Notes: a model not told the origin generated them from the letters alone. 64,000 bases of DNA from Propionivibrio hellwigii (GCF_041770905.1 NZ_JBEUWX010000001.1:409616-473615); one strand, 5' to 3'; shown: positions 25,181-34,388, counted from the stretch's first letter. Numbers and translations: made by a program.

Positions 25181-25396
25181 CTCCATAAACTGACCCAACC
25201 GGCAGACGGCGGGCAAGACGACGAGTGCTCCCGCCAACACCTGGCGGAACGTGATGGAAAGCGCCCTGGCGCGTACCCCAGAAGGCGGCCCGGAAAATGG
25301 CCGCGTAGCAAGCGCATGGCAACGATCGGTGCACATGGCCAGGGCAGTGGACATGCACATAGCGGTAGCCTGATAAACGCCGCCGCATCCGGCGCG

Positions 25397-26276
25397 ATGT
25401 CTGATGTTGCCTCTGGCTCGCCTTTCGGCGTGGCCAGTCGGCCGGCGATGGCTCTGGTGCTGGCGGCTACGCTGCTTTTCGCCCCGTGTGATGCGCTTTC
25501 CAGATGCCTTGCCCGCGCTACCCCGTTGCTCAACTGCTTGGGGTGCGTCGTGCCTGCATGTGCTGCGGATGGCGGCGTTTTTCGGTGCGCGTATGGAAAA
25601 AGGCTGCTGCGCAGCCGACGGCCGCTGCTCCAGGCGTTGTGCGCGCTGATGCTGGTTTCCGTGTCTTTTCTGGTGATGTTTGGCCGGCGCCGTATTCCGC
25701 TTGCTGAGACGACGGCGATTATTTCTTTCCGCCCTTTGCTGATTACGGCGATTACGGCTCTTTCCGCGCCGCGGCTCAGGGAAAGCGCCGAGAAAATCCA
25801 ATGGGCCGCCCCGCGTTGGGCTTTGCCGGCGTCCTGTTGATCATCCGCCCCGGTGCGCCGGTGTTCGATCCGGCCGTGTTTCCCCCTTGCCGGGTGTAGT
25901 TTGCTACAGCCTGTCCCGGATTTTGACGCGCCGGTTCAGCAGTACGGGAAATTTGGTGACGATGCCTTTTTATACCGGACGGGTTGGCCTGATCCGTCGC
26001 CAGCGCCACCTGGTAGGCGGACTGGGCTGTGCCGGACGGTTTGCTGCCTGATGATCGGTCTGGGGCTTTCTGCCGGGATCGGCCACTACCTGCGGATCAT
26101 GGTATTTCAGCGTATCAGCCCGGCGGCGGATGCGCTGTTTTTTTCTATGCGCAGCGCGTCTGGGCCATGCTGCTTAGCGCCGGTTTTTTGACGACCTACC
26201 GGATGTTTCGTCGTTGGCGGCAATGTCGATCATCGTTGGCCGCAGTCTATTCATTGCGTTGAGGTTGTTCCGGTAG
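25397..26276 (+). pseudogene. decayed EamA/DMT-family transporter
   Basis: Pieces of one roughly 290-residue EamA (drug/metabolite) transporter appear in order but in different frames. These are MALVLAATLLFAPCDALSR, YPVAQLLGVR, LHVLRMAAFFGARM, LMLVSVSFLVMFGRRRIPLA with ETTAII, GFAGVLLIIRPGAPVFDPAV, IGLGLSAGIGHYLRIMVFQR, FFYAQRVWAMLLSA, and a final FIALRLFR before a stop. At least five small frameshifts separate them. EamA proteins are ten-helix inner-membrane exporters. The longest single frame (ending 25840) is not a real gene. The region 25181-25396 upstream holds nothing recognisable. Confidence 0.85.
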
Positions 26277-26483
26277 CGCCTGGGCTGAGGCCGGCGTGTG
26301 TCAGATCGACGGACAAAAGGCAGCCCCGCGCCCGCTGCGGCACGGTGGCCGCACGAATGGCACGAATGTCATGAACGGCTCGCATGCCACGAATGCTAGG
26401 AATGCCACGACGGGCGGGCAAAGGGTGAATGGCCAATGGCAAATGAGGTGCGTTCGGCAAAATCCTCGCGTCGATCGCCCCGC

Positions 26484-27353
26484 TTAATGTATCGAAGGCG
26501 GCGTTTCCGGCACGTTGCCAAAGAGCGAGTCGATGTCAGCCTTGTCGAAGCGGTATTCGTGGTTGGCAAGGTCGTCGCGGATAACGAGCACGCCGTTTTC
26601 CTTGAGCGCGCTGTAAATGTCCTGACGGCCGAGCGTGCGCAGAATATTGCGCACTTTGTCCCAGTCCATCGGCCAGTCATGCGTGACCGCCCGGGGAGGA
26701 AAGAGGCGCACAGTCTCTTCGTGGAACAGGCGGGTGAGCAGCGTTTCGGCGGGCAGCGCGTTCAGTTCTTCCGGCGTGGCGGTGCCCGCCAGGGCTTCGA
26801 TACGCGCCCAGCCGTCGGCATCGCGTGCGTCGGTCGTCGGCATTTTCTGGATGAACAGCCCGGCGGCGCCTTGTGCCGAAGCGGCCAGGAAAAAACGCGT
26901 GGTGAGTTGCTCGGACTGCGCCAGATAGTGTTCGAAGAGGGCGGCAATACTGTCGCCGGCCAAAGGGACGACGCTTTGATAGGGGGCGCGCATCGCCGCA
27001 GTTTCGAGCGAGAACAACAGTTGCCCGTGGCCGAGCAGATCAGCGAGCGGCGCATCGCGCCCGATCGCTTCGCCGACCTGCGCCATGGCGCGTAAATTCA
27101 GCGATTCGCTGCAATCAATGACGAGCAGCGGCAGGGGGCCGTTGCCGCGTAACTGGATCGTCAGGCGGCCGGGCTGCTTGAGGTTGTCGGCGAGCAATAC
27201 GGTGGTTGCGCCCATCTCGCCCAGCAGCTCGATGACGCGCGGCGGATAATCGCGCCGCGCCAGCAGTTGCGCCCAGACGGCCTCCAGGCGCACGATGGCG
27301 CCGCGGATGTCGAGTTCCTCGAAAAGAAAGCGCTGTACGCAATCGGTGGTCAT
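26484..27353 (-). CDS. hslO: Hsp33-family protein lacking the zinc/redox cysteines
   Basis: This 289-residue protein follows Hsp33 throughout: QRFLFEELDIRGAIVRLEAV, then LLGEMGATTVLLADNLK, GRLTIQLRGNGPL, and a C-terminal YRFDKADIDSLF. Hsp33 is a holdase chaperone switched on by oxidation of four zinc-bound cysteines (CxC and CxxC). Here the matching positions read HDWPMDWDKV and LVIRDDLANHEYRFD, so all four cysteines are replaced (by W, M, R and L in my alignment). It should be unable to sense oxidants by the known route. The start at 27353 has GGAGAA upstream; an ATG at 27374 is also possible. It follows the ArsC-like gene closely. Confidence 0.88.
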   Translation of the reverse strand: MTTDCVQRFLFEELDIRGAIVRLEAVWAQLLARRDYPPRVIELLGEMGATTVLLADNLKQPGRLTIQLRGNGPLPLLVIDCSESLNLRAMAQVGEAIGRDAPLADLLGHGQLLFSLETAAMRAPYQSVVPLAGDSIAALFEHYLAQSEQLTTRFFLAASAQGAAGLFIQKMPTTDARDADGWARIEALAGTATPEELNALPAETLLTRLFHEETVRLFPPRAVTHDWPMDWDKVRNILRTLGRQDIYSALKENGVLVIRDDLANHEYRFDKADIDSLFGNVPETPPSIH

Positions 27354-27370
27354 GGTTGCTTCTCCGTTCG

Positions 27371-27730
27371 TCATTCCGCCGGTTTCTCCGGCAGGGCCTG
27401 GGCATAAGTCTCCGGCGTAAAGCCGACGAGCAGCGTCTTACCGGTGTCGAGCACCGGCCGCCGGATAAGCGTCGGGTAACGCGCCATCAGCGCCAGCGCG
27501 CCAGCCTCGTCGAGATGGGCGCGTTCAGCTTTACTGAGCTTCCGCCACGTCTGGCCGCGCGTGTTGAGCAGCGTCTGCCAGCCGACGCGGCGATTCCAGT
27601 CGGGCAGGCACGTGCCGGCGACGCCCGCCTTTTTGTAGTCGATGAATTCGTAGGCAATTCCCCGCGCATCCAGCCAGGCGAAGGCTTTTTTCATCGTGCT
27701 GCAATTTTTGATGCCGTAAATCTTGAACAT
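27371..27730 (-). CDS. ArsC/Spx family protein (YffB-like)
   Basis: This 119-residue thioredoxin-fold protein opens with YGIKNCSTMKKAFAWLD, carrying the single ArsC/Spx-family cysteine near residue 10. Later it has RRPVLDTGKTLLVGF, as in the YffB subgroup. Family members are annotated as arsenate reductase-related or glutathione-dependent thiol reductases; no arsenic genes are nearby, so arsenate reduction should not be assumed. It lies just upstream of the Hsp33 gene on the same strand, with 17 bases between the chosen ends. Confidence 0.9.
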   Translation of the reverse strand: MFKIYGIKNCSTMKKAFAWLDARGIAYEFIDYKKAGVAGTCLPDWNRRVGWQTLLNTRGQTWRKLSKAERAHLDEAGALALMARYPTLIRRPVLDTGKTLLVGFTPETYAQALPEKPAE

Positions 27731-27897
27731 TCGGTTGGTGTCTCATGCCATCGGTTTGTCTGCGACTGCCTTGCCGTGGCGTAACGCCAGCACGGCGGGC
27801 AGCTTGTCATCGGCTGCAAAAGTAGCGCAATCGCCCGGCGGCTTCAAGCAGCGCCCCGGCGCGGGTTCAACCAGGACACGCTGGGCGCCCCGCTGAA

Positions 27898-28009
27898 ATA
27901 GCGGCTTCCTTTGCCAAAATACGGCGTTACTGTGTTGACCTAGCCTTGCCGTACTAAATGTACGGTCTGCGGCTCGTCGCCTTGTCTTTTGGCAAAGTCG
28001 AGCCGCTAT
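27898..28009. repeat. MITE-like repeat, copy 1
   Basis: The element begins ATAGCGGCTTCCTTTGCCAA and ends with the inverse of ATAGCGGCTCGACTTTGCCA, giving imperfect terminal inverted repeats of about 22 bases around a 65-base centre. The centre includes TACGGCGTT, CCTTGCCGTACT and CGTCGCCTTGTC. A second copy lies at 30125-30227, on the other side of the IS. From memory, the centre resembles an abundant intergenic repeat of Neisseria; this should be checked by search. Confidence 0.8.
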
Positions 28010-28034
28010 AGATTGTCGGTTTTTAAAAAGTGCT

Positions 28035-28144
28035 GCCCGCAACTCCGTATGGATAGGGCGTTTCCGGGCAGGCACCTCTGAAACGCCCTATTTATAAGGG
28101 TTTCAGGGCATACCCCTCGGAGATGCCCTAAATACGCGGGCTAG
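28035..28144. repeat. dispersed palindromic repeat, split by the IS element
   Basis: This block carries TATGGATAGGGCGTTTCCGG followed by alternating GGGCATT/GCCCTA segments such as GAAACGCCCTATTTATAAGG. It ends in ACGCGGGCTAG, where the IS begins. The continuation (CTAGCGGGCAGGTGCCCTG) resumes at 29851. Similar cores occur at several places in the window. Confidence 0.75.
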
Positions 28145-29850
28145 CCCGCATTTCTCACAGATAGAAGGTGCATCGCGGCCGGAGATATGAGAAAGTTTTT
28201 TTGCGAGAACGACTTAACCATATCTCTGAGGAAGCCGCGATGCCGACACAGTGTACCGTAGTCAGCCCATGCGCGAAGCGTATTGATGGCCGCCAGGTGG
28301 CGGTGGATTTCGACGGAGGGCAGATCAGTTCGGATGCGGGCGCGCTGTTGCTGCGCGAGGTCGATCGCACCTTGCGGCTGACCGAACGGGTGGCGGCCTG
28401 CTTCGAGGATGGGCGCGATCCGGAGCTGATCGAACACACGGTGCACACGTTGGTGATGCAACGGATCGTGGGGATCGCGCTGGGCTACGAGGACCTGAAC
28501 GATCACGATCAATTGCGCCGTGACCCGGTACTGGCCACGCTGGCCGGTAAGCTCAGCGCTCGGCGCAAGGGCTGCGAGCCGCTGGCGGGCAAGTCGACCT
28601 TGAACCGGCTCGAACATGCCCCCGACACCAAGGACGGTTCGCGCTATCACAAGATCGCTCACGATCCGGCGGCCTTCGAGTCGCTGTTCGTCGCGTGCTT
28701 CATTGAGGCGCACGAGCAGGCACCTGACGAGATCATCCTCGATCTGGACGCCACCGACGACCCGCTGCACGGCCAGCAGGAAGGGCGTTTCTTCCATGGT
28801 TACTACGGCGGCTACTGCTACCTGCCGCTGTACATCTTCTGCGGCCGACATCTGCTCGCCGCCAAGCTGCGCCGGGCCAACACGGATGCCTCGGCGGGCA
28901 GCATCGATGAACTCGAACGCATCGTCACCCAGATCCGCCGCCACTGGCCGGAGGTGCGCATCGTGCTGCGTGCCGACTCGGGCTTTGCGCGCGATGCCTT
29001 GATGAGTTGGTGCGAGCAGACGCACATCGACTTCGTCTTCGGGCTGGCCAAGAACGACCGGCTCAAGGCCCAGATCGAAACCGAGATGAGCCAGGCGCAG
29101 GCCGAATGCACCCAGACCGGCAAGCCCGCACGGCGGTTTCGCGACTTCACCTACCGCACCCTTGACAGCTGGTCGTGCGCCCGGCGGGTCGTCGGCAAGG
29201 CCGAGCAGCTGCCGGGCAAGGCCAATCCGCGCTTCATCGTCACCAGCCTGGACGCTCAGCGCTGGCCGGCACGCGAACTGTACGAGGCGCTGTACTGCGC
29301 CCGAGGCGAAATGGAGAACCGCATCAAGGAGTGCCAGCTACACCTGTTCGCCGATCGCACCTCAACGGCGACGATGCGGGCCAATCAGCTGCGGCTGTGG
29401 TTCGCCTCCTTCGCCTACGTCATGCTCGAAGCGCTGCGCCGCATCGGGCTGGCTGGCACCGAACTGGCCGAGGCCACCTGCGAGAGCCTGCGCCTGAAAC
29501 TGCTCAAGATCGGCGCACGGGTCAAGATCAGCGTGCGCCGCATCCATGTCAGCATGGCCAGCAGTCATCCGTTCCAGACCACCTGGCGCCTGGCCCAGGC
29601 CAGACTCGCCCCCGGCTGATCCGCCACGCCACCGTGGCCCTGCTGATCCGATCGCGCTCCCGTTCGCGCGAGGCGGTCTCATGCCCAAACAGCGCCGCTT
29701 GCCCCCTCAACGCACCTGACCGCTCGCAGAACCTCACCCGCCTGCACTCCATTGGCCGCTCGCGGGCCTGAATCCTCGCGGTCACGGCGACGCGTGAAGG
29801 AAAAAACCGCGCCAACGGGGGCCGAACCGTGAGAGTGTGAGAAATGCGGG
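28145..29850 (+). mobile_element. complete IS1380-family insertion sequence
   Basis: The element is bounded by perfect 15-base terminal inverted repeats, CCCGCATTTCTCACA at the left and its complement at the right (29836-29850), and flanked by a direct repeat CTAG (28141-28144 and 29851-29854). IS1380 elements are about 1.7 kb and duplicate four or five bases, which fits the 1706-base length. It holds one transposase gene and inserted into a copy of the dispersed palindromic repeat. It looks intact and recently active. Confidence 0.92.
28240..29619 (+). CDS. IS1380-family DDE transposase
   Basis: This 459-residue transposase begins MPTQCTVVSPCAKRIDGRQV. The RNase H-like acidic residues are visible in LDLDATDDPLHG, LRADSGFARD and ARGEMENRIKE. 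It cuts and joins the element ends. The ATG at 28240 follows GAGGAAGCC and matches the family start; an in-frame upstream extension to 28168 reaches toward the terminal repeat and is unlikely. The reading frame is uninterrupted. Confidence 0.94.
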   Translation: MPTQCTVVSPCAKRIDGRQVAVDFDGGQISSDAGALLLREVDRTLRLTERVAACFEDGRDPELIEHTVHTLVMQRIVGIALGYEDLNDHDQLRRDPVLATLAGKLSARRKGCEPLAGKSTLNRLEHAPDTKDGSRYHKIAHDPAAFESLFVACFIEAHEQAPDEIILDLDATDDPLHGQQEGRFFHGYYGGYCYLPLYIFCGRHLLAAKLRRANTDASAGSIDELERIVTQIRRHWPEVRIVLRADSGFARDALMSWCEQTHIDFVFGLAKNDRLKAQIETEMSQAQAECTQTGKPARRFRDFTYRTLDSWSCARRVVGKAEQLPGKANPRFIVTSLDAQRWPARELYEALYCARGEMENRIKECQLHLFADRTSTATMRANQLRLWFASFAYVMLEALRRIGLAGTELAEATCESLRLKLLKIGARVKISVRRIHVSMASSHPFQTTWRLAQARLAPG

Positions 29851-29854
29851 CTAG

Positions 29855-30124
29855 CGGGCAGGTGCCCTGAGATACTTTAAATATAGGAATTGCCAAAGCC
29901 TGCGCGCTGACTTCCACTCACAGAACTCCTCTTAATGCCGTTGCGCTGAGCGGCAGCGCGCCCCGCTGACTTTCTTTGCCCCGCCAAAGAAAGTCAGCAA
30001 AGAAAGGCGACCCCGAGGCGCAGAAAACTCCTTGTCGCGGGCCGCTTGTCGGCGGGCTTGATTAACTCGCTTGCGCTCAAACAATCAAGCCCTTGATTCC
30101 GCCAAGCCGCCCCGCGTTCCTGAA
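29855..30124. repeat. repeat-rich intergenic block with strong hairpins
   Basis: A perfect 14-bp inverted repeat GCTGACTTTCTTTG / CAAAGAAAGTCAGC with a six-base loop lies at 29965-29998. A second one, GGGCTTGATT / AATCAAGCCC, lies at 30054-30092. No gene is visible. These resemble the multi-hairpin intergenic repeats common in betaproteobacteria. Confidence 0.7.
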
Positions 30125-30227
30125 ATAGCGGCTTCCTTTGCCAAAATACGGCGTTGGCTCGCCTTGCCGTACTACTCGTACTGTCAGCGGCTCGCCGCCT
30201 TGTCTTTTGGCAAAGTCGAGCCGCTAT
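30125..30227. repeat. MITE-like repeat, copy 2
   Basis: This copy has the same terminal sequences as the one at 27898-28009, with the centre TACGGCGTTGGCTCGCCTTG, CCGTACTACTCGTACTGTC and CGCCGCCTTGTC. It is nine bases shorter. The IS lies between the two copies. Confidence 0.8.
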
Positions 30228-30244
30228 GAGGTTTTCGGGGCACA

Positions 30245-30396
30245 CTTCTAAACCCCGCGTGGATAGGGCGTTTGCGGGCAGGCACCTCTGGAAGCCTTAT
30301 GAATAAAGGGTTTCAAGGATGGGGTACCGGAGATACCCTGTTTATAAGGGTTTCCAGGCGCCTTTTCGGAAACGCCCTGTTGACAAGGGCTGGCGG
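30245..30396. repeat. dispersed palindromic repeat cluster downstream of tex
   Basis: The block contains CCGCGTGGATAGGGCGTTT, GCGGGCAGGCACCTCTGG and several CCTGTTTATAAGGGTTTCC-like segments. It matches the block at 28035-28144 in arrangement. It abuts the end of tex and may contribute 3' hairpins to that mRNA. Confidence 0.7.
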
Positions 30397-32850
30397 CTAG
30401 CGTTTGAGTTTGGCAAACGCCGCGGCCATGGCGCTTTGCGGTTCGGGGTGCGCTGGTCGTTTGCTTTGCCGTGCCTGCGCTTTGGCGGGCGCGCCCGTGT
30501 GTCTTGCGTTTCCTGTGTTTCCGGCATTTCCCGCATTTCCTGGCGTATCGTCCAGACGCATGGTGAGCGCGATGCGGCCGCGCGGCAGGTCGACTTCGAG
30601 CACCTTGACGCGGACGATGTCGCCCGCCTTGACGATTTCGCGCGGGTCCTTGACGAAACGGTTGGCCAGCGCCGAAATATGCACGAGGCCGTCCTGATGT
30701 ACGCCGATATCGACGAATGCGCCAAAGTTGGCGACGTTGGTGACGACGCCTTCGAGGATCATGCCGGCGCGCAGATCCTTCATGTCCTCGACACCGTCCT
30801 GAAAAGTGGCGGTTTTGAATTCCGGTCGTGGGTCGCGGCCGGGTTTTTCCAATTCTTTGAGCACATCGTGCACGGTGGGCAGACCAAAGCGTTCATCGGC
30901 GTATTTTTCCGCACGCAGTGACTGAATGAGGCGGGCATCGCCAATCACTTCGCCGATGTTTTTCCGGATATCGGCGAGGATGCGCTCGACCAGCGGGTAG
31001 GCTTCCGGATGCACGGCGGAAGCATCAAGCGGGTTGTCGCCCTGCGTGATGCGCAGAAAGCCGGCGGCCTGTTCAAAAGTTTTGTCGCCCAGGCGCGGCA
31101 CCTCGCGCAGCGCGCTGCGATTAGGGAAAGCGCCATGCTGGTCGCGGTGGGCGACGATATTGGCTGCCAGCGTGCCGTTCAGGCCGGAAACGCGCGTGAG
31201 CAGGGGCACCGAGGTGGTGTTGACATCAACGCCGACGGCGTTGACGCAGTCTTCGACGACGGCGTTGAGCGCTTTTGCCAGCCGTGTCTGGCTAACATCG
31301 TGCTGATACTGGCCGACGCCGATCGATTTGGGTTCGATCTTGACGAGTTCAGCAAGCGGGTCTTGCAGACGGCGGGCAATCGACACCGCGCCGCGCAGGC
31401 TGACATCCAGTTCGGGAAATTCGCGCGCGGCGTATTCGGAAGCCGAGTAGACCGAGGCGCCCGCTTCAGAAACGACGACCTTGGTCAGATGCAATTCCGG
31501 CAACATTTTGACCAAATCGCTGGCCAGCCGGTCGGTTTCGCGCGAGGCGGTGCCGTTGCCGATGCTGATGAGCTGAACGGCGTGTTTTTTTGCCAGCGCG
31601 GCCAGTGTCGACAGCGCGCCATCCCAGTCGCGGCGCGGTTCGTGCGGGTAGATAGTGGCTGTTTCCAGCAGCTTGCCAGTGGCGTCAACGACGGCGACCT
31701 TGCAGCCGGTGCGGATGCCGGGGTCGATGCCCATCGTCGGACGCTGACCGGCGGGCGCGGCCAGTAGCAAATCGTGCAGGTTGCGCCCGAAGACGCGGAT
31801 GGCTTCTTCCTCGGCGCGTTCGCGCAGTGCCCCCATCAATTCGCCTTCAAGATGCGGGAACAGTTTGACGCGCCAGGTCCAGCGCACGGTATCGGCCAGC
31901 CATTTATCTGCCGGACGGCCGTGATCGGCGATGCCGACGCGCCTGGCGATACGTGTTTCGCAGGGGTTGGCGGCTTTCATCGTCGCCGCCGTGGCGGGGA
32001 GGGCGCTTTTCGGCGTTGTTCCCGTTGCGGTCGAAAGGGACGAGCGCGCCGCTGCATCGTTTGCGGCCAGGTCGGTGTCGAGCGCCAGCGCAATGTGCAG
32101 CATGCCTTCGTTGCGGCCGCGCAGCAGCGCCAGCGCACGGTGCGAGGGGATGGCCGCGAGCGGTTCGCGGTAGTCGAAATAATCGCGGAATTTGGCGCCT
32201 TCGCTTTCCTTGCCTGCGGCCACCGTCGAGGTGACGAGGCCATGCGTTTCAAGGTATTCGCGCAGTTCGCCAAGCAGGGCGGCGTCTTCCGAAAACCGTT
32301 CCATGAGGATTTGCCGCGCGCCGTCGAGCGTACTTTTGGCATCGGTAAAGCCGAGCGCGGCAGCCTCGGCATTGAGATATTTTTCCGCTTCGTCTTCCGG
32401 GGCGCGCGTCGGATCGGCGAGCAGCGCTTCGGCCAGCGGCGCCAGCCCGGCCTCGCGCGCAATTTGCGCCTTGGTGCGGCGCTTGGGCTTATACGGCAGG
32501 TAAAGGTCTTCGAGTGTCTGCTTGGTTTCGGCGGCGTCGATCTGCGCAGCCAGCTCCGGCGTCAGTGCGCCCTGTTCGTCGATGGCGGCGAGGATCGATG
32601 CGCGGCGTTCTTCCAGTTCGCGCAGGTAGGCCAGCCGTTCGGCCAGCGTGCGCAGTTGCGTGTCGTCAAGCCCGCCGGTCGCTTCCTTGCGGTAGCGGGC
32701 GATGAAAGGCACGGTGGCGCCTTCGTCAAGCAGGGCTACAGCAGCTTCCGCCTGCTGGTTGCGGCAGCCGATCGCTGCGGCGATGCGATTGAGAATGCGG
32801 GCGGCTGCGGGGGAAGATTGCGGATGTTCAGAAGCGTGGATGGCAGACAT
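30397..32850 (-). CDS. tex: transcription accessory protein Tex
   Basis: This 817-residue protein has the Tex order: N-terminal helical region (RIAAAIGCRNQQAEAAVALL), a YqgF-like RNase H domain (GIDPGIRTGCKVAVVD, near 370), tandem helix-hairpin-helix motifs, and a C-terminal S1 RNA-binding domain (GMILEGVVTNVANFGAFVDI). Tex binds nucleic acid and affects transcription and toxin or virulence gene expression in some species. A Ser/Ala/Thr-rich insertion of about 30 residues is present near 265-295. The Pro/Ala/Lys-rich tail after the S1 domain is long. Repeats follow its stop directly. Confidence 0.95.
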   Translation of the reverse strand: MSAIHASEHPQSSPAAARILNRIAAAIGCRNQQAEAAVALLDEGATVPFIARYRKEATGGLDDTQLRTLAERLAYLRELEERRASILAAIDEQGALTPELAAQIDAAETKQTLEDLYLPYKPKRRTKAQIAREAGLAPLAEALLADPTRAPEDEAEKYLNAEAAALGFTDAKSTLDGARQILMERFSEDAALLGELREYLETHGLVTSTVAAGKESEGAKFRDYFDYREPLAAIPSHRALALLRGRNEGMLHIALALDTDLAANDAAARSSLSTATGTTPKSALPATAATMKAANPCETRIARRVGIADHGRPADKWLADTVRWTWRVKLFPHLEGELMGALRERAEEEAIRVFGRNLHDLLLAAPAGQRPTMGIDPGIRTGCKVAVVDATGKLLETATIYPHEPRRDWDGALSTLAALAKKHAVQLISIGNGTASRETDRLASDLVKMLPELHLTKVVVSEAGASVYSASEYAAREFPELDVSLRGAVSIARRLQDPLAELVKIEPKSIGVGQYQHDVSQTRLAKALNAVVEDCVNAVGVDVNTTSVPLLTRVSGLNGTLAANIVAHRDQHGAFPNRSALREVPRLGDKTFEQAAGFLRITQGDNPLDASAVHPEAYPLVERILADIRKNIGEVIGDARLIQSLRAEKYADERFGLPTVHDVLKELEKPGRDPRPEFKTATFQDGVEDMKDLRAGMILEGVVTNVANFGAFVDIGVHQDGLVHISALANRFVKDPREIVKAGDIVRVKVLEVDLPRGRIALTMRLDDTPGNAGNAGNTGNARHTGAPAKAQARQSKRPAHPEPQSAMAAAFAKLKR

Positions 32851-33263
32851 CGATTGTGTTTCAGAGAACGGGAAAAATGGCGAACACTACGCAATCGGAT
32901 GGGAAAGTTCAAGTTGGCCTCGGCGATTTCGAGGCGCTTTTCAGCGTGAGATTCGGGTCGGTGTGCCTGACAAATTTGAGCTGCCCAGCCGGGTGCCGGT
33001 ATTTATGCGGCGCTGGCGCTGGCGCAAAATGGCCGGCTTTTCATTGACATCACGGGCCGGTTTGATTAGCGTTCCGCCTGCTTGTGCCGGTGGGCGCGGT
33101 CGGAAGCGGGTACGCTCGGCCGGGCGGGCGAGGGCGCCCCTTCGGAAACCCGCGTGGATAGGGCATCTCCGGCTACCTCCGGTTTTTTGGGTTGGGATTT
33201 GGGATTTTTGATTCCGGATTTCAGGTTCCCGATTTTTGGACCATTCTTTGACGAGGAACGTTT
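32851..33263. other. divergent intergenic region tex / TRAP operon
   Basis: These 413 bases must carry both promoters. A TTGACATC box lies near 33043. A copy of the dispersed repeat (CGCGTGGATAGGGCATCTCC) sits at 33151-33170. No gene is visible. The TRAP binding-protein gene has GACGAGGAACG just before its ATG. Confidence 0.45.
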
Positions 33264-34238
33264 ATGTTGAAGCAGTTTCTGACGGCGGGTTCTGCCGCGG
33301 TGATGGTGTTGTTCGGCGCAGCTGCGCAGGCGCAGACCAAGTGGGACATGCCGACGCCTTTCCCGGCGGGAAATTATCAGACGGAAAATGTGCGCCATTT
33401 CGTTTCCGAGATCGACAAAGCAACGAAAGGGCAGTTGAAGATCACCGTTCATGACAGCGGCTCGCTGTTCAAGGGCAACGAGATCAAGCGCGCCGTGCAG
33501 GGCGGTCAGGCCGAAATCGGCGAGATCATCATCTCCGGCTATTCCAATGAAGACCCGATGTACGGCGTCGATTCGATTCCTTTCCTGGCAACGGATTACA
33601 AAGCCTCGGAAAAACTCTGGAAAGCCTCGCGGCCGGCGATTGAGGCGCGCTTTGCCAAACAGGGACTGAAGGTGCTCTACGCCGTGCCGTGGCCGCCGCA
33701 AGGTATTTTCAGCGCCAAGCCCATCGATTCGCTGGCTGACCTCAAGGGGGTCAAATGGCGTGCCTATAATCCCAATACCAGCCGCATCGCCCAGCTGATC
33801 GGCGCGCAGCCGGTGACGATCCAGGCGGCGGAACTGAGCCAGGCGCTGGCGACCGGCGCGGTGACGGCGTTCATTACTTCCGGATCGTCCGGGTACGACA
33901 CCAAGGTGTGGGAGCAGATCAAGCACTACTACAAGACGAACGCCTGGTTGCCCAAAAATATCGTCTTTGTTTCCCAAAAGGCGTTCGACAAACTGGATAA
34001 GCCGACCCAGGATGCGGTGATCAGCGCCGCTGCCGCTGCCGAGGCGCGCGGTTGGAAGTTGTGCGAGGAAAAGACCAAGTGGTACAACGAGCAACTGGTC
34101 AAAAATGGCATGAACGTCGCCGATCCTTCACCGCGTCTGCGTGCGGATTTTGAGAAGATCGGCCAGACGATGGTCGATGAATGGATCAAGCAGACGGGAG
34201 CGGATGGGCAGGCCGTTATCGACGCGTTCAAGAAGTGA
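33264..34238 (+). CDS. TRAP transporter solute-binding protein (DctP family)
   Basis: This 324-residue protein has a signal peptide (MLKQFLTAGSAAVMVLFG to AQAQ) and the DctP features TKWDMPTPFPAGNY, GEIIISGYSNEDPMYGVD and the conserved central VKWRAYNPNTSRIAQLIGA. It captures an organic anion in the periplasm for the sodium-driven TRAP membrane subunits encoded next. The following genes for a D-glutamate cyclase-like protein and 5-oxoprolinase suggest 5-oxoproline or a related compound as substrate; that is inference from context only. Confidence 0.94.
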   Translation: MLKQFLTAGSAAVMVLFGAAAQAQTKWDMPTPFPAGNYQTENVRHFVSEIDKATKGQLKITVHDSGSLFKGNEIKRAVQGGQAEIGEIIISGYSNEDPMYGVDSIPFLATDYKASEKLWKASRPAIEARFAKQGLKVLYAVPWPPQGIFSAKPIDSLADLKGVKWRAYNPNTSRIAQLIGAQPVTIQAAELSQALATGAVTAFITSGSSGYDTKVWEQIKHYYKTNAWLPKNIVFVSQKAFDKLDKPTQDAVISAAAAAEARGWKLCEEKTKWYNEQLVKNGMNVADPSPRLRADFEKIGQTMVDEWIKQTGADGQAVIDAFKK

Positions 34239-34388
34239 CCGCCGCCGGCGTTTCTTGCAGCCCGCTTTCTTTCGCGAATTTTTGCAAATGCGGTTCGATG
34301 AGGCATCCGCACCGCGCCGAGGGCGTGTTGCGGCTGCTTCGGCTTCTTTTTGATGTGCCGGCGTCTCCCAACATTTTTTCGACATTTC

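Noticed and set aside
25316..25840. 174-codon frame as a separate gene
   Set aside because: Its middle matches EamA transporters and the similarity continues before and after in other frames, so it is part of a pseudogene.
29855..30124. tRNA or structured RNA suggested by strong hairpins
   Set aside because: The stems do not form a cloverleaf and resemble intergenic repeat hairpins; no RNA family was recognised.
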